Assembly (NCBI GenBank): GCA_964448105.1
Contig: CAYUVK010000025.1
Coordinates: 1-52,652 of the forward strand
Length of the DNA: 52,652 nucleotides
Direction: 5' to 3'
Source of the DNA: CAVQBP01 sp964448105
GTDB taxonomy: Bacteria; Bacteroidota; Ignavibacteria; Ignavibacteriales; Ignavibacteriaceae
The notes beneath the pieces were generated by a model that worked only from the letters and a program-made list of their open reading frames with translations, made no database searches and was not told the DNA's origin. This document shows positions 16,903-25,953 of the stretch, piece after piece (position 1 is the first letter of the stretch; every line of letters starts with the position of its first letter). The position numbers were made by a program, and so were the translations under genes.

Positions 16903-18471
16903 ATGAAAAGTTTTCTACTTATTCTTTCACTATTAATTTTTTCAATTACAATTTTCCCTCAATCCAAGAATTCAGACCAAATTACTATCTACCCTGACTC
17001 GGGAAAATATCAAATCAGCAGGAATATTTACGGACAATTTGCCGAACATCTCGGGCATTTAATTTATGGCGGTATCTGGGTCGGTGAGAATAGTCCCATT
17101 CCAAATAAAGATGGAATTCGTACAGACATTGTTGAAGCTTTGAGAAAAATAAAAATTCCAAATCTCCGGTGGCCGGGTGGATGTTTTGCGGATGAATATC
17201 ACTGGAAAAACGGAATCGGCCCCCGCAGCAAACGTCCTAAAACTATAAATACAAATTGGGGAGGAGTAATTGAAGACAACAGCTTCGGCACTCATGAATT
17301 TATGGATTTGGTAGAACAGCTTGGATGTGAACCGGTTATTTGTGGAAATATAGGAAGTGGTACAGTAAAAGAAATGGCTGATTGGGTTGATTATTTAACC
17401 GGTGATACTCTAACTGCTATGGGTAAGCTGCGTAAGAAAAACGGAAGAGCCGAGCCATGGAAAGTTAAGTTCTGGGGTGTAGGAAATGAAACATGGGGAT
17501 GCGGCGGAATTATGTCCCCGGAATTTTATTCTGAAGAATTGGCAAGGTATTCCCATTTTCTAAAAAATAACGGCGATAATCATTTATATAAGATTGCATC
17601 AGGTGGTCTTGAATCGGATTATCACTGGACTGAAACTTTAATGAAAAAATGGAGCAGCACCCAGGGATGGCTTCAGGGTTATATGAGCGGTTATTCATTA
17701 CATTATTATACTGTTACTCACAATTGGGATCATAAAGGCTCTGCAACTAACTTTAATAAAGAAGACTGGTTTACTACTATTTTAAAAACTAGAAGAATGG
17801 ATACACTAATTACAAATCATTCCAAAGTTATGGATAAATATGATCCTGAAAAGAAAGTTGGTTTAATTGTAGATGAATGGGGAGACTGGCATGATGTCGA
17901 ACCCGGAACCAATCCGGGCTTTCTGTATCAGCAGAATACTTTACGTGATGCAATGGTAGCAGCAATAAATTTAAATATTTTCAATAAACATTGCGATCGT
18001 GTTAAGATGGCAAATATAGCACAAGTAGTAAATGTCCTGCAAGCTTTAATACTTACAAAAAATGAAAAGATGATCCTTACTCCAACATATTATGTGTTTG
18101 ATTTATATAAGGTCCATCAGGATGCTACTCTTTTGCTGATGGAATTAAAATCAGAAGATTATGAAATGAATGGGCAAAAAACTCCGGCAATTAGTTCAAG
18201 CGCTTCAATTTCTTCAGATGGCACAATAAATTTAAGTATTGCAAATGTTAATCCGGTTAAAAATATCGAAGTGCCGTGTACATTTAAAGATTTTAAACCT
18301 AAGAAAATTTCCGGGAAAATTTTAACATCTGAAAAAATGCAGGACCATAATACATTTGAGCAACCGGATAAAGTTACAACAAAAGAATTTAATCAATACA
18401 AAATTGACGGAGATAAAATTACAATAGATATGCCTTCAAAATCTATAGTGGTATTGGAGATAAAAAAATAG
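16903..18471 (+). CDS. Secreted alpha-L-arabinofuranosidase, GH51
   Basis: A 522-aa exported glycoside hydrolase (signal about 1-20, ending FPQS) that removes arabinose from plant arabinan or arabinoxylan. The TIM barrel carries the GH51 landmarks: IYGQFAEHLG, LRWPGGCFADEYHW, the acid/base E196 in WGVGNETWG, and the nucleophile E325 in IVDEWGDW. A C-terminal beta-sandwich follows (about 420-522), ending SIVVLEIKK as in the family. A good site (GAAGGGTACAAA) precedes the ATG. There is no neighbouring TonB/SusCD-type uptake system in the window. Length is normal for the family. Confidence 0.93.
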   Translation: MKSFLLILSLLIFSITIFPQSKNSDQITIYPDSGKYQISRNIYGQFAEHLGHLIYGGIWVGENSPIPNKDGIRTDIVEALRKIKIPNLRWPGGCFADEYHWKNGIGPRSKRPKTINTNWGGVIEDNSFGTHEFMDLVEQLGCEPVICGNIGSGTVKEMADWVDYLTGDTLTAMGKLRKKNGRAEPWKVKFWGVGNETWGCGGIMSPEFYSEELARYSHFLKNNGDNHLYKIASGGLESDYHWTETLMKKWSSTQGWLQGYMSGYSLHYYTVTHNWDHKGSATNFNKEDWFTTILKTRRMDTLITNHSKVMDKYDPEKKVGLIVDEWGDWHDVEPGTNPGFLYQQNTLRDAMVAAINLNIFNKHCDRVKMANIAQVVNVLQALILTKNEKMILTPTYYVFDLYKVHQDATLLLMELKSEDYEMNGQKTPAISSSASISSDGTINLSIANVNPVKNIEVPCTFKDFKPKKISGKILTSEKMQDHNTFEQPDKVTTKEFNQYKIDGDKITIDMPSKSIVVLEIKK

Positions 18472-18611
18472 AATCTAATTTGAAATTCTCATTGGATTTA
18501 AGATATAAACTTTTTTCAAGTAAGACTATGAGTGTAAAAATTATTTAAGCAGGTGTAAAAAAAGAGAGATTTTATCACAAAAGTGAAAAACCTCATTGCG
18601 GAATTGAAAGT

Positions 18612-19271
18612 TTATTTTCTTTTAAAGCTTACCTTATTTTCATTACCGTTTATTAAACGGACAAGATTTTTTCTATGAGTAAAAATAACCAGCATTACGA
18701 CTGCAATAATAAAAGGAAGCAAAGTGTTGTAACTTGGGATATCAACATTAAAAATGTTTTCTCTAATTATTAATGTAACTGGAACAGCGATTGCTCCAAG
18801 TATAGAACCTAGAGAAACATATTTTGAAATTGAAACGACAATTATAAAAACTCCAATAGCTACGAGCATATCCACAGTTGCAATCATTAAAAGCATACCC
18901 AAAGCAGTAGCAATACCTTTTCCGCCTTTGAAGCCTGCAAACACCGTCCATATATGTCCGATAACTGCCGAGATACCTGCAATAATCTGAACCAAGGTAA
19001 AGTCATCAAATGGGGTTGCATTTTGAAAAGGGATATTACCGTAATGAAGTCTTGCAACAACAACAACAGCCAGTACGCCTTTTAGCGCATCCAATAAAAT
19101 AACCAGCAGACCATGCTTCCATCCTAATACACGCATTACATTAGTTCCGCCTGCATTACCGCTTCCATGTTCCCTAATATCTATTCCTTTTGTAATTTTA
19201 GAAACAATAATGCTTGTGGGAATAGAACCAACCAAATATGATAACACTATTATCGTAGCCAAAAGAAACAT
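18612..19271 (-). CDS. plsY: Acyl-phosphate:glycerol-3-phosphate acyltransferase PlsY
   Basis: A 219-aa inner-membrane enzyme that makes lysophosphatidate from acyl-phosphate and glycerol-3-phosphate. The three family motifs are present: VGSIPTSIIVSK near the N-terminus, GSGNAGGTNVMRVLG (about 37-51), and GHIWTVFAGFKGGKGIAT (about 104-121). Between them lie the expected five or so hydrophobic helices. It is the last gene of the long leftward block. It starts 121 nt after the ispD stop, so it may have its own promoter. Confidence 0.94.
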   Translation of the reverse strand: MFLLATIIVLSYLVGSIPTSIIVSKITKGIDIREHGSGNAGGTNVMRVLGWKHGLLVILLDALKGVLAVVVVARLHYGNIPFQNATPFDDFTLVQIIAGISAVIGHIWTVFAGFKGGKGIATALGMLLMIATVDMLVAIGVFIIVVSISKYVSLGSILGAIAVPVTLIIRENIFNVDIPSYNTLLPFIIAVVMLVIFTHRKNLVRLINGNENKVSFKRK

Positions 19272-19392
19272 TCTAGACTTCCTTTTTTTAGAACAATTAA
19301 CCTACTTATAATAATCGTAATTAGCAATGAAAATTTTCCAATATGGCATGAGCAACAAATTGAAAGTTATATCATTTTTAATGCCGGTTACA

Positions 19393-20076
19393 TTAAGTCC
19401 TGTTTTTCACAATGCTTTTAAATAATTCCAGGTCCGGCTTAGTTGTAACTTTAAAGTTGTAAGGTGAACCTTCAACTATGTTTACCTTTTGTCCGATCTT
19501 TTTTACCAGCATTGATTCATCTGTACCGATAAATTTTGCTTTCTTTGCTGATTGCATAGCTGCCATCAAGTCAACAAAACGGAATATTTGGGGAGTTTGG
19601 ACATAATATATATCATCTCTCTTCAAATATACTTTAACCGTATCATCGCCCTTCATCAAAGTATCCCGTGCTTTTATACAAGTTAAGGCATTTCCTTTTT
19701 TCTTTGCTTGTTTAATCGCATTGGATAAAACATTTGAGGGAAGAAGAGGACGTGCAGCGTCATGAACAATTACCAGATCGTTTTTATCGGCATAAAGAGA
19801 GGAGAGAGCATTAAAGACCGAATGTTGTCTTTCTTTCCCTCCTTCGACTACATTTATGATTTTAGAGAAATTATACTTCTTTTTTAACTTTTGAATAAGG
19901 TTAAAATATGATGGTTCACAAGCAACAACTATACTATTAATATATTTGCTAGTTTGAAAGATTTCCAGGGTATAAGCAATTAATTCTTTGCCCTGGACCC
20001 TTAAATATTGCTTCGGAGCAGTATGGCCGCTTCTTAAGCCTTTACCACCTGCCGGTATAATTGCAAATGTTTTCAC
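19393..20076 (-). CDS. ispD: 2-C-methyl-D-erythritol 4-phosphate cytidylyltransferase
   Basis: A 227-aa nucleotidyltransferase of the MEP isoprenoid pathway that attaches CMP to methylerythritol phosphate. The CTP-binding loop is PAGGKGLRSG with the following PKQY. VHDAARPLLP and the TPQIF segment with the downstream TDESMLV are all typical of IspD. It starts 15 nt after the queA stop, so the two genes are co-transcribed. No ispF is fused or adjacent. Confidence 0.95.
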   Translation of the reverse strand: MKTFAIIPAGGKGLRSGHTAPKQYLRVQGKELIAYTLEIFQTSKYINSIVVACEPSYFNLIQKLKKKYNFSKIINVVEGGKERQHSVFNALSSLYADKNDLVIVHDAARPLLPSNVLSNAIKQAKKKGNALTCIKARDTLMKGDDTVKVYLKRDDIYYVQTPQIFRFVDLMAAMQSAKKAKFIGTDESMLVKKIGQKVNIVEGSPYNFKVTTKPDLELFKSIVKNRT

Positions 20077-20091
20077 CTGGAAGCTCCCGGC

Positions 20092-21126
20092 TTATAATAT
20101 TAACATTGCATCGCCATAGCTCAGGAATCTATAACCGTCTTTCAAGGCTTTTTTGTATGCTTTAACAATAAAATCATTATCGGCAAAAGCACTAACCAAC
20201 ATTAATAAGGTTGATTCAGGCATATGGAAATTGGTTATTAATTTGTCAACTATCTTAAAGTCGTAAGGCGGATAAATAAACTTATCCGTCCATCCCCTGC
20301 CTGGTTTGACTAAACCATCGGCAGTTACACTAGTTTCCAAAGCACGTGCCGTACTTGTACCTACAACAAAAACATTATGCTTTGACAAAATGGACTTGTT
20401 TATATTTTCTGCAGATTTAGCGTTGATTTCAAAATACTCCGAATCCATTTTATGTTTTGTTAAATCTTCAACTTCAACGGATCTGAAAGTTCCCAAACCT
20501 ATATGGAGGACTACAGGAACAATTTGAATTCCGTTCTTTTCAATTTTCTCAAGAAGCTTGGAGGTAAAATGAAGACCTGCTGTTGGAGCGGCAACAGCTC
20601 CATCAACCCTGGCATAAACAGTCTGGTAATTTTCTTTATCGGATGCTTCCGGTTCTCTCTTAATGTAAGGGGGAAGCGGGGTAAGCCCTATTTTTTCAAC
20701 TGCCTTATATACATTTTCCGGTTGATTAAAACGGACTGTTCTACCCCGTGAAGTAGTATTATCAATTACCTCACACCAAAGCTTATCATTGAAATATATT
20801 TTATTTCCAATTCTAACTTTTCTTGCAGGATCAACAATAACATCCCAGATGCATTCTTCGGCATTTAATTCTCTTAGTAAAAAAACTTCAATTTTGGCAT
20901 TAGTTTTTTCTTTTTTTCCGTAAAGCCGTGCCTGAAATACTCTTGTTTCATTAACTGCTAACGTATCCCCTTTTTCCATATAATCAACAATATTAGAAAA
21001 TTTTTTATTTTCTATTTCTTGAGTTTCTCTATTTAACACCATTAACTTTGCCTTATCACGCGGGGAAACAGGATATTTCGCAATAGCATTTTTAGGCAAA
21101 TTATATTTGAAATCTGACAATTTCAT
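20092..21126 (-). CDS. queA: S-adenosylmethionine:tRNA ribosyltransferase-isomerase QueA
   Basis: A 344-aa enzyme that transfers the ribosyl part of SAM to preQ1 in tRNA, giving epoxyqueuosine. Family landmarks are the N-terminus MKLSDFKYNLP with AKYPVSPRDKAKLMVLNR, the central LPPYIKR segment with YQTVYA, VAAPTAGLHFT, LHIGLGTFRSV, and the C-terminal NFHMPESTLLMLVSAF. The frame reaches three codons further to a TTG at 21135, but the ATG at 21126, with AAAGG 9 nt upstream, gives the usual N-terminus. It belongs with QueC and QueF encoded at 35904-36988. ispD follows 15 nt downstream. Confidence 0.95.
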   Translation of the reverse strand: MKLSDFKYNLPKNAIAKYPVSPRDKAKLMVLNRETQEIENKKFSNIVDYMEKGDTLAVNETRVFQARLYGKKEKTNAKIEVFLLRELNAEECIWDVIVDPARKVRIGNKIYFNDKLWCEVIDNTTSRGRTVRFNQPENVYKAVEKIGLTPLPPYIKREPEASDKENYQTVYARVDGAVAAPTAGLHFTSKLLEKIEKNGIQIVPVVLHIGLGTFRSVEVEDLTKHKMDSEYFEINAKSAENINKSILSKHNVFVVGTSTARALETSVTADGLVKPGRGWTDKFIYPPYDFKIVDKLITNFHMPESTLLMLVSAFADNDFIVKAYKKALKDGYRFLSYGDAMLIL

Positions 21127-21180
21127 TATTATCAACCTTTATTAAGTGAACTAAATATATATTATTGAAATTATACTAAT

Positions 21181-21215
21181 GAGATACTGTCCCGGAAGTT
21201 TGGGTTCAGTATCTC
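21181..21215. terminator. Hairpin downstream of ppdK
   Basis: GAGATACTG (21181-21189) and CAGTATCTC (21207-21215) form a 9-bp stem, with a possible inner CCC/GGG pairing. It lies between ppdK and queA on the minus-strand transcript. No strong T-run follows, so it could be a processing or weak termination site. Confidence 0.4.
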
Positions 21216-21282
21216 AAAACAGCTTAATTACTTTTTGCTCAAATTCATTTAATTAAAAGAAAATTCAATAACCTCTCCCTCA

Positions 21283-21305
21283 CCCTCCCCTTGATAAGGA
21301 GAGGG
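21283..21305. repeat. G/C-rich hairpin repeat after ppdK
   Basis: CCCTCCCCTT (21283-21292) pairs with AAGGAGAGGG (21296-21305) around a 3-nt GAT loop with one mismatch. Flanking CTCAC and GTGAG add an outer stem. It is far richer in G and C than its surroundings and resembles dispersed CCCTCACCCTC-type intergenic repeats known from many bacteria. It begins 18 nt past the ppdK stop and may help end that transcript. Confidence 0.45.
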
Positions 21306-21322
21306 TTGGTAGTGAGATTTAC

Positions 21323-24103
21323 TTATCTTTTTATAGATGAAGATTTCTTTTTCGATTTTGCCGCTGATTTTTTGCTTTTGGACATTTCTTTTACAACTGC
21401 TCTGGCTGCAGCTAATCTTGCAATAGGAACTCTAAAAGGAGAACAGCTTACATAATTTAAACCTGTTCTATGGCAGAATTCTACCGAAGAAGGCTCTCCG
21501 CCATGTTCGCCGCAGATTCCAACTTTCAAATCAGGTCTTGTAGAACGTCCTTTTTCAGTTCCCATTTTAACCAATTGACCGACACCTTCTTGATCAAGAA
21601 CTTCAAACGGATCATTCGGAAAGATTTCATTTTCAACATAGAGAGGTAAAAACTTACCTGCGTCATCTCTAGATAAACCGAAAGTAGTTTGTGTAAGATC
21701 ATTAGTTCCAAAGCTGAAAAACTCTGCACGTTTTGCAATTGCATCAGCTGTAACGGCTGCACGTGGAAGTTCTATCATTGTGCCAACCAGGTAATTTACT
21801 TTTTTACCTTTTTCTTTAATTACCTCCGAGGCGACTCTTCGTACTATTTCTTCCTGCATTTTGAATTCATTTAAATCACTTACAAGAGGGATCATTATTT
21901 CAGGTTTAACTTTTGTTCCTTCAATTGCAGCATCGCAAGCAGCTTCAACAATTGCTCTAGCCTGCATTTCTGTAATTTCAGGATAAAGAACACCTAAACG
22001 GCATCCCCTGAAACCAAGCATAGGATTAAATTCGGATAAGCTTTCAATTTTTTCCACAACTTTTTCAAAAGATATATTTAATGCATTTGCAAGTTCTCTT
22101 TGTTCTTTTTCATTATGTGGTAAAAATTCATGTAATGGAGGGTCCAAAGTTCTAATTGTTACAGGTAATCCTTTCATTACTTTGAATATCCCGTAGAAAT
22201 CTTCTCTTTGTAAAGGAAGAAGTTCTTTTAACGCTTCTTTTCTTTCTTCTACTGTATCCGAAAGGATCATTTTCCTTACGGACATGATTCTATCTCCGCC
22301 GAAGAACATATGTTCAGTACGGCAAAGACCGATTCCTTCAGCACCAAAAGCTATAGCATTGGAAGCCTGATCAGGTTGATCGGCATTTGTTCTAATATTT
22401 AACCTGCGTAGTTTATCAGCCCAATTCATTAAGCTTTCATACGTTTGGTAAATTGGTGATTCAGCTGGAGCCATAGTCTTGCTTATTAATACTTGAATAA
22501 CTTCAGATGGTTTTGTTTCGATTTTACCAGCAATTACTTCACCGGTTGTTCCATCAATTGAAATGTAATCACCTTCATTTACAACAATATCTTTTCCTTC
22601 GACAGAAATTTTACCTTCTTTATAATTTATTCTCAATGTACCGCAACCGGCAACACAAACTTTACCCATTTGACGTGCAACCAAAGCTGCATGGGAAGTC
22701 ATTCCGCCTCTTGCGGTAAGGATTCCCTGAGAAGCATTCATGCCTTTTATATCTTCGGGTGAAGTTTCAATCCTAACAAGAATTACAGGGTCACCGTTTT
22801 GCGCCATCTTTTCAGCGTCCTGTGCACTAAGTGCAACTTTCCCTGAAGCTGCTCCGGGTCCTGCATTTAATCCTTTTGCTATTAATCTACCTTCATCAAT
22901 TGCTTTACGTTTTTGATCAAGATCAAAAATAGGGCGTAGAAGCTGATTTAATTGATTTGGCTCTATTCTTGAAATTGCTTCTTCTTTTTCAATTAATTTT
23001 TCCTTAACCATGTCAACAGCCATTTTTATAGCGGCAAATCCGGTTCTTTTACCAACACGGCACTGCAGCATCCATAACCTTCCCTGCTGAATGGTAAATT
23101 CAATATCCATCATATCTTTGTAATGTTTTTCCAAATTTTTCTGAATATCATCAAGCTGTTTGTAAATTTTGGGATCATCTTTCTTTAATTCAGAAATTGG
23201 ATGAGGTGTTCTTACGCCTGCAACAACATCTTCACCCTGAGCGTTAAATAAATATTCACCGTAGAATACATTTTCTCCCGAGGCAGGATCTCTTGTAAAA
23301 GCAACACCTGTTCCGGAGTCTTCTCCCATGTTTCCAAAAACCATGGACTGTACATTAACAGCTGTACCCCAGTCTGCAGGAATATTGTTTAGTTTTCTAT
23401 AAACAATTGCTCTTTCATTCATCCATGATCCGAACACAGCACCAACAGCACCCCACAATTGTTCCATGGGATCCGTAGGGAAATCCTGACCGGTTTTTTC
23501 TTTAATTGCAGCTTTAAATTCTTCGACAAGTTCTTTTAAATGATCTGAAGATAATTCGGTGTCCAGTTTAAATCCATTATCATGCTTTTTCTTTTCGAGA
23601 ATTACTTCGAATGGATCTTCGTCATGCTTATCAACAGGTTTTAAACCCAAGACAACATCACCATACATTTGGACAAACCTGCGGTATGAATCATATACGA
23701 AGCGCGGGTTGTTTGTTTTTTTAATTATTCCCTGGACGGTTTCGTTGTTAAGACCGAGATTCAGAATAGTATCCATCATTCCCGGCATAGATGCTCTTGC
23801 ACCGCTTCTAACGGAAACTAATAACGGATTTGCCGCATCACCAAATTTTGCTTCCATTAGTTTTTCAACTTTTTTAAGAGCATTTAAAACCTGAGCTTTT
23901 AATTCTTTAGGATATTTTTTATTGTTTTGATAGTAATATGTGCACACTTCTGTAGTAATTGTGAAACCTGCAGGTACAGGCATTCCGATATTTACCATCT
24001 CAGCAAGATTAGCACCTTTTCCACCAAGCAAGTTTTTCATCTCTGCCTTGCCTTCTGCTTTATTTCCACCAAAGAAATAAACATATTTTTTTTCTTTTGC
24101 CAT
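21323..24103 (-). CDS. ppdK: Pyruvate, phosphate dikinase
   Basis: A 926-aa enzyme that interconverts pyruvate, ATP and phosphate with PEP, AMP and pyrophosphate. The N-terminal ATP-grasp half starts with GGKGANLAEM and includes SVRSGARASMPGMMDT. The swivelling domain has the phospho-histidine in GGMTSHAALVARQMGKVCV. The C-terminal TIM barrel has GTMIELPRA, the SFGTNDLTQTTFG segment and the catalytic-Cys loop GICGEHGG. Length is normal (about 870-930), with a Lys/Ser-rich tail. A very strong site, AAGGAGGAAAACTTAA, precedes the ATG, implying high expression. It lies 92 nt after lpxK. Confidence 0.96.
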   Translation of the reverse strand: MAKEKKYVYFFGGNKAEGKAEMKNLLGGKGANLAEMVNIGMPVPAGFTITTEVCTYYYQNNKKYPKELKAQVLNALKKVEKLMEAKFGDAANPLLVSVRSGARASMPGMMDTILNLGLNNETVQGIIKKTNNPRFVYDSYRRFVQMYGDVVLGLKPVDKHDEDPFEVILEKKKHDNGFKLDTELSSDHLKELVEEFKAAIKEKTGQDFPTDPMEQLWGAVGAVFGSWMNERAIVYRKLNNIPADWGTAVNVQSMVFGNMGEDSGTGVAFTRDPASGENVFYGEYLFNAQGEDVVAGVRTPHPISELKKDDPKIYKQLDDIQKNLEKHYKDMMDIEFTIQQGRLWMLQCRVGKRTGFAAIKMAVDMVKEKLIEKEEAISRIEPNQLNQLLRPIFDLDQKRKAIDEGRLIAKGLNAGPGAASGKVALSAQDAEKMAQNGDPVILVRIETSPEDIKGMNASQGILTARGGMTSHAALVARQMGKVCVAGCGTLRINYKEGKISVEGKDIVVNEGDYISIDGTTGEVIAGKIETKPSEVIQVLISKTMAPAESPIYQTYESLMNWADKLRRLNIRTNADQPDQASNAIAFGAEGIGLCRTEHMFFGGDRIMSVRKMILSDTVEERKEALKELLPLQREDFYGIFKVMKGLPVTIRTLDPPLHEFLPHNEKEQRELANALNISFEKVVEKIESLSEFNPMLGFRGCRLGVLYPEITEMQARAIVEAACDAAIEGTKVKPEIMIPLVSDLNEFKMQEEIVRRVASEVIKEKGKKVNYLVGTMIELPRAAVTADAIAKRAEFFSFGTNDLTQTTFGLSRDDAGKFLPLYVENEIFPNDPFEVLDQEGVGQLVKMGTEKGRSTRPDLKVGICGEHGGEPSSVEFCHRTGLNYVSCSPFRVPIARLAAARAVVKEMSKSKKSAAKSKKKSSSIKR

Positions 24104-24195
24104 TTAAGTTTTCCTCCTTAGTAATTTAGCAAGTGAATAAATCAATCTATTTTAATCAGTTTTTATTTTATACACAGGATTACCTGTGCATTGTA

Positions 24196-25239
24196 TTAGT
24201 TTATTTTATTTAAGACGAAATTTTTAAATTTTTCTTCATCATCTATTTTTAATTCGATCTTTAAAAAGAATATATCAATATCATCAAGTTCTTTTGAGAA
24301 CCTTGTCAGCTTTACGGCATCTTTTTCCGTTGTTACTACCGAATGTGAATTTGTTGAATAAAATTTCTTTCTTATCAATTGAATTTCTTTTAATGAGTAA
24401 TCTTTATGATCTTTAAATATTAACCTATTATCAGTATTAACATGAACTTGTCGTAGAATATTTAAAAATGAAAACGGATTAGCAACACCTGAAACAATTA
24501 AGCTCTTTTGTCCGTGAAATTCTTCCAGCTCATACTGAGTACGGTTTTTTATGTCAGCAAATCCAATCGCCTGGTAAAACGCGGTGAAAATTTTCTTACC
24601 TTCAAAATATTTTTTAACCTTGGAAGGTATTTCTTTTTTACCGGAAAATTTTCGATTCAGGATTACTGCATCGGCTCTTTTTATTGAGCTAAGCGGCTCC
24701 CTCAAATTTCCTGTAGGCAATAAGCTTTGATTCATAAATCCTGTTTCACATAAAAACCTTTGTTCGCATATTAAAAGATTTATATCTCGTTCAATCCATC
24801 TATGCTGATACGCATCGTCAAGAATTAAAATATTTATTCCGGTATCTTTTATTAATTTTTTCGCACCTTCGAATCTATTTTCAGAAACGGCTGCAGGTAT
24901 ATTACATTCCATTGCAGTATGAAAAATCTCATCACCGCTTAAATCCACACTTGTAAATATTTTAGTTCCATCCGAAACCAATAGATATCCTTTGGATTTT
25001 CTCCTGTAACCGCGGCTTAAAACCCCGACTGATTTACCAAGATTCTTCAGCATGTTTGACAAATAAATAACCAGAGGTGTTTTTCCCGAACCGCCTACAG
25101 TAATATTTCCAACTGAAATTACTTTAACATCTACTTTTTTAGTTTTAAAAATATTTTTGTCAAAGAACGTATTTCTAACCTTAATTACAACAGCATAAAC
25201 CGGGATAAACGGTAATAATATTATTCTTAATAACTTCAT
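24196..25239 (-). CDS. lpxK: Tetraacyldisaccharide 4'-kinase LpxK
   Basis: A 347-aa membrane-associated kinase that phosphorylates the lipid A disaccharide at the 4' position. An N-terminal membrane helix (LRIILLPFIPVYAVVI) precedes the P-loop SVGNITVGGSGKTP (about 42-55). Further family motifs are GVLSRGYRR and LDDAYQHR, the latter near the active site. It is the third gene of an lpxB, DUF374, lpxK cluster, 41 nt after the acyltransferase gene. Confidence 0.94.
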   Translation of the reverse strand: MKLLRIILLPFIPVYAVVIKVRNTFFDKNIFKTKKVDVKVISVGNITVGGSGKTPLVIYLSNMLKNLGKSVGVLSRGYRRKSKGYLLVSDGTKIFTSVDLSGDEIFHTAMECNIPAAVSENRFEGAKKLIKDTGINILILDDAYQHRWIERDINLLICEQRFLCETGFMNQSLLPTGNLREPLSSIKRADAVILNRKFSGKKEIPSKVKKYFEGKKIFTAFYQAIGFADIKNRTQYELEEFHGQKSLIVSGVANPFSFLNILRQVHVNTDNRLIFKDHKDYSLKEIQLIRKKFYSTNSHSVVTTEKDAVKLTRFSKELDDIDIFFLKIELKIDDEEKFKNFVLNKIN

Positions 25240-25280
25240 TAAACATGATGCCTAAGCATCTTTACCCATAAACATTATTA

Positions 25281-25937
25281 TCAAAATTTATTTGCTTCAT
25301 TGTGTAAATCATTTAATACTTCTTCACACCTTTTTATAACTTTTGAAGTTTCATCGTAATTTAAATTTTTATCCACATAAATAGGATCGGAATAAATAAT
25401 TTTAGTTTCTGAAAATAACATAGGAACTTCAAATTTATCCCAGCTGCTTAAATGTTTTTTATTTTTGAAACCAACAGCCATCAAAATTAATGGTATACCG
25501 CTTTTTTTTGCAGTAATAACTGCACCGGCTTTAAGTTTATGCCGTGGTCCTTTTGGACCATCCGGTGTGACCACAATAGACTTATTATTTTTCGCATAAT
25601 CAATTAAAATTCCTAAAGCTATTTCGCCACCTTCTGTGCTAGAACCTCTTACTACAGTATAATCCCAATATTTAAGGAGATTGGATAATAAATCTCCGTC
25701 CTTGCTTTTACTAATTAATGCTACCAAATCCTGGCGCTTATGAACATACCATGGAATAAGCATACTTCCATGCCAGAATGTGAGCACATAATTTGATTTC
25801 TTTTCTTCCAGTTCATTAAAGACATTTTTATTTTTATAATTAATTCTTAAAGTTCTGCAAAGAACCGCTGCAAACATAACAAGGAAATAATTTCCTATAA
25901 ATCTTAAAGAATCCTGCTTCACTTTTCTAAGCTTCAT
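25281..25937 (-). CDS. DUF374-family lysophospholipid/lipid A acyltransferase-like protein
   Basis: A 218-aa protein of the DUF374 group, related to LpxL-type and glycerophosphate acyltransferases. Visible motifs are VLTFWHGSMLIPWYVHK (H56 as the likely catalytic base), RGSSTEGGEIALG, and VTPDGPKGPRHKLKAGA. An N-terminal membrane helix is present. Its place between lpxB and lpxK makes a role in acylating lipid A or a precursor likely, possibly as the late acyltransferase. The exact acceptor is not known for most of this family. It starts 16 nt after the lpxB stop. Confidence 0.85.
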   Translation of the reverse strand: MKLRKVKQDSLRFIGNYFLVMFAAVLCRTLRINYKNKNVFNELEEKKSNYVLTFWHGSMLIPWYVHKRQDLVALISKSKDGDLLSNLLKYWDYTVVRGSSTEGGEIALGILIDYAKNNKSIVVTPDGPKGPRHKLKAGAVITAKKSGIPLILMAVGFKNKKHLSSWDKFEVPMLFSETKIIYSDPIYVDKNLNYDETSKVIKRCEEVLNDLHNEANKF

Positions 25938-25953
25938 TTTATAAGCTTATGGC

